A stretch of 64,000 nt of DNA from positions 152,836 through 216,835 of the forward strand of contig NZ_JACJHR010000004.1 of NCBI RefSeq assembly GCF_014174495.1. The letters run 5' to 3'. Shown in pieces: positions 55,236 through 63,984 of the stretch. The notes beneath the pieces are model-generated. The model was not told the origin of the DNA and ran no database searches. It saw only the letters and a program-made list of their open reading frames with translations. Position numbers and translations under genes: made by a program. The stretch comes from Amycolatopsis echigonensis (GTDB lineage Bacteria; Actinomycetota; Actinomycetes; Mycobacteriales; Pseudonocardiaceae). The stretch's first letter is position 1, and the number at the start of each line of letters is the position of its first letter.

Positions 55236-55265
55236 TCTGGGATCTACTCGATCGGAGGAACCAAG

Positions 55266-56072
55266 GTGAGGACTGACGAGATGGCGACTCGCGTCGCCGA
55301 TGCGATCGACGAAGCCTGGCACCGGAGCGGGAGCGCGGGCAGGCACGAAGTCCCGCTTGGCGTGGCGGCAACGCTGGCGCTGCTGCAACCCGACGACGGG
55401 GTCGCCTTCGCGAACCAGGTCATGGCGATGACGCCCCGCGCGTACTGGTACCAGTCGCGCGCGGTGTGGACGGAGATCGTCCGGGCGCGGACGGATCTGG
55501 TGGACGCGATCAGTCCGATGATTTCCTGGTTGTACGACGAGCCTGACGACCGTCTTTGCGAGCGGGTGAAAGCGACAGCAGACGCGGCTTTGGCCGCAGG
55601 CTTGCTGGATCTGTACCAGCCGGAGCTGCGGCATGACGCCGACCTGCTCGGCCGCTTGCTGGCAGTCTTGAAAACCCGGACCGAGGCCAAGGTCAATGCC
55701 CAGGTCTACACCCCGCCGGACATAGCTGACGCGCTGGTTTCGCTGACGATGGATGTCGTGAAGCCCGGCCAGGCGATCTGCGAGAACACAGTCGGCACTG
55801 GCAGCTTGTTCCGGGCGACCGCGAAGCTTCTTCGGCAGCGGTCGCTGGATCCGGCATCGATGATCTGGATCGGGGCCGACATCGACGAGCTTGCCGTGGC
55901 GGTGACCGGCGTGAACAGCATGTTCTGGGGCCTGGGCCACCAGGTGGTCCTATACCACGGTGACTCCCTCGCCCGCGCCGATTGGGTCGAGGTGGCGTAC
56001 CAGCGCCGTCGGCACGTCCTGCGCCTGGCCAGCAAGGTGCGCGCTGTCCGCCGGATTCTCGACCTGATGTGA
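55266..56072 (+). CDS. N6-adenine methyltransferase-like protein without the NPPY motif
   Basis: Protein of 268 residues. The C-terminal half matches the SAM-binding part of HsdM-type N6-adenine methyltransferases: QVYTPPDIADALV, motif I region ENTVGTGSLF (usually DPxxGTG), GADIDELAV and GDSL. The catalytic NPPF/Y motif that should follow is absent; the chain ends about 35 residues after GDSL. It is therefore probably not an active methylase and may be a SAM-binding accessory protein. GTG 55266 follows GGAGGAA. Confidence 0.75.
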   Translation: MRTDEMATRVADAIDEAWHRSGSAGRHEVPLGVAATLALLQPDDGVAFANQVMAMTPRAYWYQSRAVWTEIVRARTDLVDAISPMISWLYDEPDDRLCERVKATADAALAAGLLDLYQPELRHDADLLGRLLAVLKTRTEAKVNAQVYTPPDIADALVSLTMDVVKPGQAICENTVGTGSLFRATAKLLRQRSLDPASMIWIGADIDELAVAVTGVNSMFWGLGHQVVLYHGDSLARADWVEVAYQRRRHVLRLASKVRAVRRILDLM

Positions 56073-56132
56073 CCAGGTCAGTGCGCGTGGCGATGCGACT
56101 GGAGCTGCAGGTTCGCTGCTATCTTCCGCGAC

Positions 56133-56432
56133 GTGACCGACCGGCGAACCGAGGTCGACGGCCAGCCCGCCGAGCCCGACCAGACCCTTCGCTACCTCGA
56201 CCTGGGCGAAGTCGGCACCTGGTTCGGCGTTACCCAGACCACCGTCTCGACATGGCGCAGCCGCTATGCCGAGACCCACCCGTTTCCCGAGCCGGACGTG
56301 GTCGTCGGCCGTACTCCAGGCTGGGCTCGTGGGCGTCGTGAAGAGATCGAACAATGGGAGCGCGGCCGTCCCGGCCGCGGGGCTGGCGGAGGCCGGCCGC
56401 GGAAAGACCGCTCCGGCAAGTCCGCGCAGTAA
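56133..56432 (+). CDS. Small HTH DNA-binding protein
   Basis: Protein of 99 residues with a central HTH (LDLGEVGTWFGVTQTTVSTWRSRYAETHPFPEPD), the pattern of AlpA or MerR-like small regulators of mobile elements, and a basic Gly/Arg/Lys-rich tail. GTG 56133 lies 7 bp after TATCTT, consistent with a leaderless transcript. It follows the methyltransferase-like gene by 60 bp. Confidence 0.75.
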   Translation: MTDRRTEVDGQPAEPDQTLRYLDLGEVGTWFGVTQTTVSTWRSRYAETHPFPEPDVVVGRTPGWARGRREEIEQWERGRPGRGAGGGRPRKDRSGKSAQ

Positions 56433-56453
56433 GCGGTGACGGTCGTCGGCTGG

Positions 56454-57221
56454 TCACCGGTTCGTTTTGACGTCGTGAAAAGCCATCTCGACTGCGTAGG
56501 CCGTCTCGGTCGGGGAAAGCGCTTCCTCGCGGAAGCGCTCCATCGCGCGGACGTAGGCGGCAGTCGCCAGGTCGGACGTCAGGTAGACGGAGCAGTGCGC
56601 GTGTCGCAACGCGACGGTGGGAGTCTTCCCGTCGATCTGGTAAACGGTGAATGCCGGAAGGTCTCCAACCTCGGAGGTTACTAGCCGGATGCGTTCCGGT
56701 CCGTCGACGAGGCGGAGCAACTGTTCGGTCTCCCCGAGGACCGCTTTCCTGCTGATGAACAAGTCCCGCGTAGCTTGCGGGGCGTCCGGCTGCGGTGTTC
56801 GGCGAACGAGTGGCAAGGCTCGATAGAGTCCGCTCGAGGTGACTTCGGCGCGCTGCAAGCGGTCAGGCAGGGATGCCGGAGCCCACTCGACAATGCGGGA
56901 AGCCAGGTGGTCGTAGGCCGTCCTTAGCCGCGCCGCCGCATCTTGATCGGGTTCGACGTGGTCTTCGCGGCGCGCGTCCGCGGCACGTTGCCGAATGCGG
57001 CGGTGCTCGGTCATCGTCATGTGCAGCAGGCCTGCCAGGTACGAGACGGAATCCGATGGCGGGATCCGCTCTCCGACTTCCCAGCTGCTCACTTGGCCGG
57101 GGTGGACACCCGCCCTGCGGGCGAGCTCGCGGACTCCGAATTTGGCTTTCACGCGTGCAGCGCGAAGTTCAAGCCCGAGAGCGACGGAGCCGGGTGGCGT
57201 GGCGCGAGTGAGCGTCCTCAT
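56454..57221 (-). CDS. XRE-family regulator with DUF5753-like sensor domain
   Basis: Protein of 255 residues with an N-terminal HTH (residues about 15-70, including GVRELARRAGVHPGQVSSWE) and a C-terminal domain resembling the DUF5753 region of Streptomyces-type XRE regulators (VTSSGLYRALPLVRR, LLRLVDGPERIRLVTSE, RHAHCSVYLTSDL). Such genes usually pair with a DUF397 protein, which is absent here. It overlaps the small membrane protein gene by 4 nt and is the last gene of a three-gene unit. Confidence 0.82.
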   Translation of the reverse strand: MRTLTRATPPGSVALGLELRAARVKAKFGVRELARRAGVHPGQVSSWEVGERIPPSDSVSYLAGLLHMTMTEHRRIRQRAADARREDHVEPDQDAAARLRTAYDHLASRIVEWAPASLPDRLQRAEVTSSGLYRALPLVRRTPQPDAPQATRDLFISRKAVLGETEQLLRLVDGPERIRLVTSEVGDLPAFTVYQIDGKTPTVALRHAHCSVYLTSDLATAAYVRAMERFREEALSPTETAYAVEMAFHDVKTNR

Positions 57222-57403
57222 GGCTCTGTCGATCTTGTGCGGCCGTGCGGCGTTTGCTGCCCGACACGTCGGCGAAGAGCCTCGACAGAGTTGGGCGAAC
57301 GGCGAACCGCCAAGTTCCGCCGGTGCTCGATGATGCCGGTCGCGGTGAAGAAGACGACGGGGAAGGCGATGACTGCGAGTACGAAAACAACACTCCAGCT
57401 CAT
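57218..57403 (-). CDS. Small single-helix membrane protein
   Basis: Protein of 61 residues with one N-terminal membrane helix (VVFVLAVIAFPVVFFTATGI) and a basic cytoplasmic tail. It overlaps both neighbours by 4 nt, which argues that it is a real gene despite its size. Function unknown. Confidence 0.65.
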   Translation of the reverse strand: MSWSVVFVLAVIAFPVVFFTATGIIEHRRNLAVRRSPNSVEALRRRVGQQTPHGRTRSTEP

Positions 57404-57660
57404 GATCGCGGATCCAGTGCGGTCACGCTGGCGAGAGCGCGGTCGGCGTCAACGTCGGTCTCGCGCTGAAACTGCACGATCCCACGTGCTTGGTCATCGG
57501 CGTGATCGCGCACCAACTCCGTGGCTTCGCCGAGGAGATCGGCGAACTCCCGGACCTCGTCGGCTGTCACTTGACCGTCTACGAGGCCGACAATGATGCC
57601 GGGCAGTCGGCGGTGCACGCCTGCCAACGCAGTCAGTGTGTCGATCGTCAAGAGATTCAT
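57400..57660 (-). CDS. Small acidic protein, first of a three-gene unit
   Basis: Protein of 86 residues, helical and acidic (GIIVGLVDGQVTADEVREFADLL). It heads a unit with the small membrane protein and the XRE regulator, all linked by 4-nt overlaps. No family recognised. Confidence 0.65.
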   Translation of the reverse strand: MNLLTIDTLTALAGVHRRLPGIIVGLVDGQVTADEVREFADLLGEATELVRDHADDQARGIVQFQRETDVDADRALASVTALDPRS

Positions 57661-57978
57661 GAGATCACCCAGCCGATCGGGATCAGCGCGCTGCTTTTTC
57701 GCGGTCCGGTCATCGCTCCTGTCCTCCGTTGCTCGGCAAGCTGGGCAGCAACCCGGAGGCCGGGGCAGATTCGGACGAAGGGACAGCTTGGCCTTCGACC
57801 GGATCCTCGGGGGCGGCCGCGCGGAACCTCCGGGTTGCCTGGCGCAACTGTCGTTCTTTCGGCCGGAACGGACCAGGGCGGTAACGGGGCGGGCGGGACG
57901 TTTTAGGGACGGTGAGCTGTGTTGCGGCCTCCGCGAGCAGCACTGAACTGGGGTAACTTGTTAGCAAGGGGGTAGATC
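57661..57978. other. Divergent intergenic region
   Basis: No firm gene. A minus-strand frame from GTG 57943 to 57710 (about 77 residues) lacks a ribosome site and looks like shadow sequence. GGGTAACTT at 57951-57959 may contribute a -10 element, and AAGGGGG at 57966-57972 is the ribosome site for the XRE/TPR gene. Confidence 0.45.
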
Positions 57979-59019
57979 ATGAACACTCCGCGGATAAATC
58001 TGAAGCGTGCGCGCAAGGCCGCAGGCTATACCCAAGAGACATTCGCTTACGCACTCGAAGTCGACCCGCGCACGGTTAAACGCTGGGAGAACGGCGTTTG
58101 GGCACCGAGTCCAGCCCGTCGCAGCGAAATCGCACGACTGCTGGGCATAAGCTTGAGCGAACTCGAAATGCTGCTTGCCGATGCGGAGCCGGTCGGGTCT
58201 GAGAACGAGCAACGTCCCTATGTGTCCACTGTGGATTGCGAATCCTGGTCGGATGATCTGGATCGTGCGATAGTCCACTTCGGACGGCAAGACTTTCCGG
58301 GTGCGACCATGTTGGTCGATCGCTGGCTGCGGCGGTTTTTGCCGGACAGCAACGATACGTGCGGCATGTCGCTCTATGCCCGGAGCCTGCGGCTGCAGGG
58401 AGACTTGCGCCAGGACCAGGGATTGCTCCGCGGGCCACTGTCGGCCAGACAGAGCTACTCGCTCGCACGCGAGATCTTCACTGAACTCGGCATGCACAGA
58501 CGTGTCGCGCAGATCGACCTCCAGCTGGCTGTGAACGAAGAGATGACAGGCGCGCACCGCCGAGCGGCCGAGAAATACTTCGACCTTGCCGATGACGTAC
58601 GGTTGTCTGGACGCGACCGTGCAAGGTCACGGCTCTGGGTCGGCACCGCGCTGAGCAAAGCGGACGATCCGGAACAGGCCATCCAATTCATCGAACCAGC
58701 GATCATCGAGTTTGACCGGCTGGAAGAACCCCTCGACTGGTCGACTGCCCACCAGAAGCTCGCGCTCGCACACCGAAGCGCTGGCGATCTCCAGCGGGCG
58801 ACAGCGGCGATCAGCGTGGCATTGGACGCGCACGGTTCCGGTACGCCGATGCAGCAGGTCCGTTTGGACACCGCTTACAGTCACATCCTGCTGTCTGATC
58901 CGCGGACCGAGACGGCTGGGCACCGCCGGCTTGAGGACGCTGCGGACGTCGCGCGGCAGTACGGCATGATGCACCAGTTGCAGAGCATCCGAAGTCTTCG
59001 CCTCGCTCAGGAGGGCTAG
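57979..59019 (+). CDS. XRE-family regulator with TPR-like domain
   Basis: Protein of 346 residues: N-terminal HTH (KRARKAAGYTQETFAYALEVDPRTVKRWENG) followed by a helical TPR-like repeat region to the C-terminus, as in peptide-sensing or partner-binding XRE regulators. The ATG at 57979 follows AAGGGGG. It precedes the YdcF-like gene by 28 bp, so the two may be cotranscribed. Ligand unknown. Confidence 0.82.
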   Translation: MNTPRINLKRARKAAGYTQETFAYALEVDPRTVKRWENGVWAPSPARRSEIARLLGISLSELEMLLADAEPVGSENEQRPYVSTVDCESWSDDLDRAIVHFGRQDFPGATMLVDRWLRRFLPDSNDTCGMSLYARSLRLQGDLRQDQGLLRGPLSARQSYSLAREIFTELGMHRRVAQIDLQLAVNEEMTGAHRRAAEKYFDLADDVRLSGRDRARSRLWVGTALSKADDPEQAIQFIEPAIIEFDRLEEPLDWSTAHQKLALAHRSAGDLQRATAAISVALDAHGSGTPMQQVRLDTAYSHILLSDPRTETAGHRRLEDAADVARQYGMMHQLQSIRSLRLAQEG

Positions 59020-59047
59020 GCGTGACCGAGAGGGGTTGACGGAGCAC

Positions 59048-59707
59048 GTGGTGCGCGAGCTGACGGCGCAGGACTGGGCAGATGCCGAAGTCGTCTGGGA
59101 CTATCACCAGCTCCACCACGAGCTCGTTCCATGTTCGGCCGCGCTGGTTCTCGGTGGGAACGACCTCGGCGTCGCATCGTTCGCTGCCGAGCTGTACCAC
59201 CGGAGCGTGTTCCCGGTGATGGTCATCAGCGGTGGGAAAGCTCCGGGGACTGAGAAGCTCTTCCCGCGAGGCGAAGCCGAGCACTTTCGCGAGGTCGTGC
59301 TCGCATGCGGCGTTCCGGACGAGGCGATTCTGCTCGAACCGAACGCCCGGAACACCGGTGAGAACTTCACTCTGTCGCGCGAGGTCTTCGCCGCGGCAGG
59401 GATCCAACCGACTTCGCTGCTGCTGATCGCGATGCCGTACATGGAGCGTCGCGCCTACGCGACCTGCCGACGGCAGTGGCCAGAGGTCGCCCCTCGATGC
59501 GCATCTGCGCCCGTCACCCTGCGCGAGTACGTCGAGACGATCGGACCCGCGGCTGAGGTCGTCGACATGATGATCGGCGACATGGAACGAGTCATGCGTT
59601 ACCCCGACCTGGGCTTCGCGATCGCTCAGGACGTGCCGAAACCTGCTCTCAAAGCCTATACACGGCTCGTCGAGCGAGGTTTCACTAGCCGGATGCTGAA
59701 AGCCTGA
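59048..59707 (+). CDS. YdcF-like (DUF218) protein
   Basis: Protein of about 219 residues of the DUF218/YdcF family. It has a Rossmann-like fold with ALVLGGNDLGVA, VMVISGGKAPG, EAILLEPNARNTGENF and LLLIAMPYMERRA, the pattern of SanA/ElyC/YdcF proteins; no membrane helix is present. YdcF binds SAM in Escherichia coli, but the reaction is unknown. Start uncertain: TTG 59036 abuts a GAGAGGGG site, so GTG 59048 or 59051 is preferred. Confidence 0.8.
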   Translation: MVRELTAQDWADAEVVWDYHQLHHELVPCSAALVLGGNDLGVASFAAELYHRSVFPVMVISGGKAPGTEKLFPRGEAEHFREVVLACGVPDEAILLEPNARNTGENFTLSREVFAAAGIQPTSLLLIAMPYMERRAYATCRRQWPEVAPRCASAPVTLREYVETIGPAAEVVDMMIGDMERVMRYPDLGFAIAQDVPKPALKAYTRLVERGFTSRMLKA

Positions 59708-59746
59708 TATCCGCGGAACCAAGCTTTGGCCCGGAAACTTCCTCCG

Positions 59747-61093
59747 CTAAGGAGTCAGTTTGAGGCGGCGGTTGAGCACTTCACTCGGGTCATAACGGGC
59801 CTCGGCTTCAGCGAAGGATTGGTGCGCTTGGCCGAGATGGTTTCGCCAGTCGTCCTCCGTGAACGGGATTGCGCCTACTGGGTAACTCGTGCCGCCGAGG
59901 CCGACTGCGCTATCGAACCAGCGGCGGTTGCTTCGCACCATCTGCTCGGCGATCGATTCGGATGATGCGAAGCGGAGCGCTGCGACGAGGAAGATCGTCG
60001 GTGCGTCCGGTACGCGGAAAAGCGGCGTGGTGAGCACGTCGGTGGAAACAGGGTAGGTCAGGATCAGCCCGGAAGCGCCGAGGTCGGAGTGGCTGAGGCC
60101 GTGCATGATCTGGTCAACGAAAGTGTCGGTGGTGCGGTCGGGCAGGAACAGGTTGGGCCAGGGGTGGGGTGCGCGCCATTCGCCGGTGGTTTCGAGGTAG
60201 GTGACGGTTTCGTCGAGCCGGGTAGCGAACTCCCAATAGCTGAGGTCCTCGATCTTGTCCCGGGCCGGGTCGTAGCCGATGTCGTCGACCAAGGTGGCGT
60301 CGTCGGGTTCTGCGGGCGGCGTGTAGAAGGCGGAGACATCGAGCATGTGGACCCAGCCCGCGTCGCTGGGAAGGATCTGTCCTTGGAGGAAGTCGAACCG
60401 GCGCTCGCGGAGGAGTTTCCGCTGCTGGCTGCGTAGTTCGGCCGCAGTCGGGTAGTAGACCTTGATCCGCCGCACCCGTTCCGGTGCGGCGATGAGAGGA
60501 ATGGTGGCACGTACGATCACGCCGCAGCGACCGAACCCGGCGAGTACTGCGTTGAAGAGGTCAGGTGATTCGGTAGGGGAGCAGGTTCGGAATTCTCCGT
60601 CGCCGGTGACGACGTCGAGGGACAGCACGTTGTCGGTTTGAACTCCGTAGCGGTGAGTCGTCCCGCCGATTCCGCCGACGGACAATGTTCCGCCGACGGA
60701 GGTGCCGAGATAGTCGGTGAGGACTCGCGGAGTCAGTCCGTGCTGGAGAGTGGCAGCCAGGAGCGCGGCCCAGGTCGTACCGGCGTCAACGACTACACGG
60801 TCGCTGCTGATGTCGTGCACCGTATTGAGGTCGCTCAGGTCGAGCACGATGCCGGAGACTGCCTGCGCTTGACCCATGCTGCTGTGGCCTTGCCCCCGTG
60901 GCGTTACCGAAAGGCCGTGCTCTGCGGCGAATCTGAGGACGGACCTGACGTCTCGTGGCGAGTGCGCTCGGGCGACGGCCAGCGGAGTGCGCGAGATGAT
61001 GCCGCCGAAGTCGGCTGCTGCGTAGGCGATTTCTTGGGAGTCAGTGGACAGCGTGCCCTCAAGCCGTAGTCCCGAGAAGGATTGTTTGGGCAT
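59747..61093 (-). CDS. FAD-binding oxidoreductase, cytokinin-dehydrogenase-like
   Basis: Flavoprotein of 448 residues in the VAO/PCMH family. PRGQGHSSMGQAQA carries the His (H70) expected to bind FAD covalently, and DYLGTSVGGTLSVGGIGG and GEFRTCSPTESPDLF follow; these segments closely match plant cytokinin oxidase/dehydrogenase. The plant FAD and substrate domains both appear present, but substrate residues cannot be checked here. The ATG at 61093 directly abuts the stop of the STAND regulator gene (TGA-ATG), so the two are coupled. Other amine or alcohol substrates are possible. Confidence 0.82.
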   Translation of the reverse strand: MPKQSFSGLRLEGTLSTDSQEIAYAAADFGGIISRTPLAVARAHSPRDVRSVLRFAAEHGLSVTPRGQGHSSMGQAQAVSGIVLDLSDLNTVHDISSDRVVVDAGTTWAALLAATLQHGLTPRVLTDYLGTSVGGTLSVGGIGGTTHRYGVQTDNVLSLDVVTGDGEFRTCSPTESPDLFNAVLAGFGRCGVIVRATIPLIAAPERVRRIKVYYPTAAELRSQQRKLLRERRFDFLQGQILPSDAGWVHMLDVSAFYTPPAEPDDATLVDDIGYDPARDKIEDLSYWEFATRLDETVTYLETTGEWRAPHPWPNLFLPDRTTDTFVDQIMHGLSHSDLGASGLILTYPVSTDVLTTPLFRVPDAPTIFLVAALRFASSESIAEQMVRSNRRWFDSAVGLGGTSYPVGAIPFTEDDWRNHLGQAHQSFAEAEARYDPSEVLNRRLKLTP

Positions 61094-63346
61094 TCATTGC
61101 CTCCCGGCGTCGAGGTCGTCAAGCCGAGCGCGGACCTCGGCTTCAGCCGGTTCTCCGCGTTGGCTCAGGATCATTGCTGCTTGTTGCAGGTAGTCACGTG
61201 CAGTGTCGTGGTCGCCGGCGACGGTCAGCACCTCGTTCAGGAGCAGGAGGGTGTCTGCCTCTCCCTTGCTGTCCCGGGCAGCTCGCTGGCTCGCAAGCGC
61301 CTCCTCCAAGTAGCGCACCGCGGCCTCGAGCTTTCCTCCTGCGAAGTTCGCTTTGCCTATCTGGTGAAGTGCGAGTCCTTCGCCGTACTGGTCTCCGACA
61401 GTGCGGCACAGCGACAACGCGCGGAACGCGTATTGAACCGCGTCCTCGTGGCGTCCTTCTTGTCCGCACACTTCGGCGAGGTGCATGAGAGTGACGGACT
61501 CACCGTGCCGGTCATCGTGCGCCTGCTGAATCGCGAGTCCTAGTTCGAACGACTCTCGGGCCTCGGTGTGGCGCCCAGCTCCCGCGTAGGCGAGTCCGAC
61601 ACCGACGTGACACCAAGCAGTCCCGTTGGGGTCGTGATGGCCCTCGAGCGTCTCCAGAGCTCGCAGAAAGAAATCGAGGCCCTCGTCGTACATGCCCAAG
61701 CCAAGGCGGACCAAGCCGAGCCCGGTGAGCATTTCCGCTTGGGCGCTGGGGTCGAGCGCCTTGTGCGAGCCTTCGAGTCCGAGTTGGTAGATGCGATCCC
61801 AGACCGTCCAGGGCTTGCGCAGGTGCAGAAACGGAAACAGTACTTGTGAGATTTGCCAGCCGATTTCCGGATGTTCGCCACGCATGGCCGATGCGATGAC
61901 GGAGGGGAAGTTCTGCAGCTCCGCTTCGCACCACCTGAACGCGGCAGCATAGTCAAGCTCCCCGGCGGCGACACCGGGCTCGCGATAAGGCGCAAGGGCA
62001 TGTGCTGCAGAGCGGCACATGTGCAGATACCACGTAAGTTCGCGAAGGTGGGCGGCATCTCGTTCGGCCGGAGTCTCTTCGTCGAGCGCACGCTCGGTTG
62101 CGTAAACCCGGAGGAGATCATGGAGCCGGAAGCGGCCTCGGTCGATCTCGGCGACGAGATGCCCGCCGGCGAGGAGGCGGAGGAGTTCGCCCGCGCGTTC
62201 GACCGGGAGACCTGCGAGTGCGGCGACGGCCTCGACGCTGATGTTCTTGCCGGGATGCAGGCCGATCAGCCGGAACACGCGCGCGGTATCGGCGGCGAGA
62301 GCTCGGTACGACCACGAGATCACCGTCCGTACGTTCGTGTCGTCGTCCTCGACCGTCAGCGCACCGAGTCGAGTGCGCTCTTCGGCCAGGTCCTGGGCGA
62401 GATCGGACAGCCGGAGTGGATGCGCCGCGATGCGTTCCGCGGCGACTGCCACGGCCAGGGGCAGGTGCCCGCACCGGTCGAGCACGTCGCGCGCGGCCTC
62501 GGGTTCCTGGTCGACCCGCATGCCGACTACGTCCCGCAGGAGCCGAAACGAATCGTCCGGGGCAAAGGGGTCGACGCGGAGCTGCGTCGCTCCCGGTCGT
62601 ACGGAAAGCCCGGTGAGGACGCGCCGCGTGGTCACCAGCACCATGCTTGTCGCGTCGCCAGGCAGGAGCGCCCGGATCTGTTCTGAGGACACCGCATTGT
62701 CGAGGACGATCAGCAAACGACGTCCGTGGGTCATCGTCCGGAACAGTGCTGCCCGCTCTTCGGCAGTTGCGGGTACGTCCGAAGGCGAGAGACCTAACGA
62801 AATGAGGAATTCTTCCAGGGTTTCGGCTGGTTCGACCGGATGGCCGTGCCGCGAGTATGCGCGGAGATCAGCGAAAAGCTGGCCATCCTCGAAATGGGCG
62901 GCGTTGCGATGCGCCCAATGCAGGGCGAGCGTCGTTTTTCCTATGCCGGGAGGCCCGTGAAGGACCGCGACCGAGAGCTGGTCTTGCTGCCGCGAGAGGG
63001 AGTCCATCGCCGCCAGATGCTCGATCCGGCCGATAAAACGACCCGCGGCGGCTGGCAGTTGAGCCGGACGCGTCTGCGGCTTCTGGGCTGTCGATCGTTG
63101 TTTCGGGATGAGAGCTTTGAGTTCGCCGTCGGCACCGAGTGCAGCGTCGCACGCTTCGGCAAGCTCGAAACTTGCTGCTTTCGTGCCGTGCTCGACATTG
63201 TTGAGATGGCTGCGGCTGTAATGGACGCGCTGCGCCAGGGCCGCGAGCGAAAGTCCTTGAGAGGTGCGCAACTCGTGAAGCTTCTTCGCGAATTCGGCTC
63301 GCATTTGATCGGGCTGCTTCGAGTGCGTCTTCTGTATTCCCATCAT
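61094..63346 (-). CDS. XRE-STAND (NB-ARC)-TPR regulator
   Basis: Multidomain regulator of 750 residues. An N-terminal XRE HTH (residues about 20-70, LAQRVHYSRSHLNNVEHG) is followed by an NB-ARC/STAND ATPase domain with Walker A GPPGIGKTT (K137) and RRLLIVLDNA as Walker B. TPR repeats fill the C-terminal 300 residues (FLRALETLEGHHDPNGTAW, AVRYLEEALASQRAA). Such proteins act as signal-dependent switches of antibiotic or stress genes. ATG 63346 or 63343; no strong ribosome site. Coupled to the oxidoreductase gene. Confidence 0.9.
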   Translation of the reverse strand: MMGIQKTHSKQPDQMRAEFAKKLHELRTSQGLSLAALAQRVHYSRSHLNNVEHGTKAASFELAEACDAALGADGELKALIPKQRSTAQKPQTRPAQLPAAAGRFIGRIEHLAAMDSLSRQQDQLSVAVLHGPPGIGKTTLALHWAHRNAAHFEDGQLFADLRAYSRHGHPVEPAETLEEFLISLGLSPSDVPATAEERAALFRTMTHGRRLLIVLDNAVSSEQIRALLPGDATSMVLVTTRRVLTGLSVRPGATQLRVDPFAPDDSFRLLRDVVGMRVDQEPEAARDVLDRCGHLPLAVAVAAERIAAHPLRLSDLAQDLAEERTRLGALTVEDDDTNVRTVISWSYRALAADTARVFRLIGLHPGKNISVEAVAALAGLPVERAGELLRLLAGGHLVAEIDRGRFRLHDLLRVYATERALDEETPAERDAAHLRELTWYLHMCRSAAHALAPYREPGVAAGELDYAAAFRWCEAELQNFPSVIASAMRGEHPEIGWQISQVLFPFLHLRKPWTVWDRIYQLGLEGSHKALDPSAQAEMLTGLGLVRLGLGMYDEGLDFFLRALETLEGHHDPNGTAWCHVGVGLAYAGAGRHTEARESFELGLAIQQAHDDRHGESVTLMHLAEVCGQEGRHEDAVQYAFRALSLCRTVGDQYGEGLALHQIGKANFAGGKLEAAVRYLEEALASQRAARDSKGEADTLLLLNEVLTVAGDHDTARDYLQQAAMILSQRGEPAEAEVRARLDDLDAGRQ

Positions 63347-63507
63347 GAGAAGACGGAAACCCCCTAGTCATACCCGTTGCCGCATTCGATCCTTGACGGA
63401 GTGAAGGCGAGCATCCCCCTCGCACGACCCCTCGTCTGTTGAGGGTAGCGCGAAGGGGCGCGGCTCACATGCGGCTTCCGGTGTCCGCCCTAAAGGAGCT
63501 GGTTTCA

Positions 63508-63603
63508 GTGGCTATCCGTAGTCGAACTGATCCCGGCGGCCATTTGGCTTACGCGGGGAAGTGCCGGCAGGCGGCCTGGCGATCACTGGGCGTGATCGTC
63601 TGA
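63508..63603 (+). CDS. Possible small ORF upstream of secreted protein
   Basis: Frame of 31 codons from GTG 63508 with AAAGGAG upstream and stop at 63603. The peptide is basic. It ends 29 bp before the next gene. Low confidence; it may be a leader or chance. The remaining sequence between 63347 and 63507 shows nothing I can name. Confidence 0.3.
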   Translation: MAIRSRTDPGGHLAYAGKCRQAAWRSLGVIV

Positions 63604-63632
63604 GGAAATTTCATTTTAGTTGGGGAGGAACT

Positions 63633-63959
63633 ATGTCCATTTCCGGAACGATCAGGCGTGCCGTGGTGATGGGGATGACGGTGCTCGTGGTGGGTGCGGG
63701 CGTGGCGGCTGAGGCGTCGGCCGATCCGGTGGGTGCTCACATGCCGTGCGGCTACATCGACCCCGGCATGTACCGGCACTGCGACGGCGGCTCTGGTTCG
63801 ACCGTGATGCTCGACGTGCAGGACATCTTCCGGAATCTCTTCCACTACTGCGTCGGACCGGGCATCACGAACGTGCAGCCGGTGATCCACTGGCGAGTGA
63901 TCGACGCCTGGTGGAACGGCGGCGTCGGCTGCCAACCCGGCTACTACGGCCCGGCCTGA
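63633..63959 (+). CDS. Small secreted Cys-containing protein, DUF6355-like
   Basis: Protein of 108 residues with a signal peptide (MSISGTIRRAVVMGMTVLVV, cleaved after ASA near residue 31). The mature part has four Cys, in PCGYIDPGMYRHCDGG, HYCVGPG and GVGCQPG, likely forming two disulfides, the pattern of DUF6355 proteins. ATG 63633 follows GGGGAGG. Function unknown. Confidence 0.72.
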   Translation: MSISGTIRRAVVMGMTVLVVGAGVAAEASADPVGAHMPCGYIDPGMYRHCDGGSGSTVMLDVQDIFRNLFHYCVGPGITNVQPVIHWRVIDAWWNGGVGCQPGYYGPA

Positions 63960-63963
63960 CCTT

Positions 63964-63984
63964 GCCCGCCGCGGTGTGGCGGGC
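63964..63984 (+). terminator. Hairpin terminator after the secreted protein gene
   Basis: GCCCGCC and GGCGGGC arms with a 7-nt loop, 5 bp after the stop codon. No T tract follows within the window. Confidence 0.65.

Noticed and set aside
57710..57943. Small minus-strand gene of about 77 residues
   Set aside because: No ribosome site, Pro/Arg-rich composition, and only 36 bp from the divergent XRE start.
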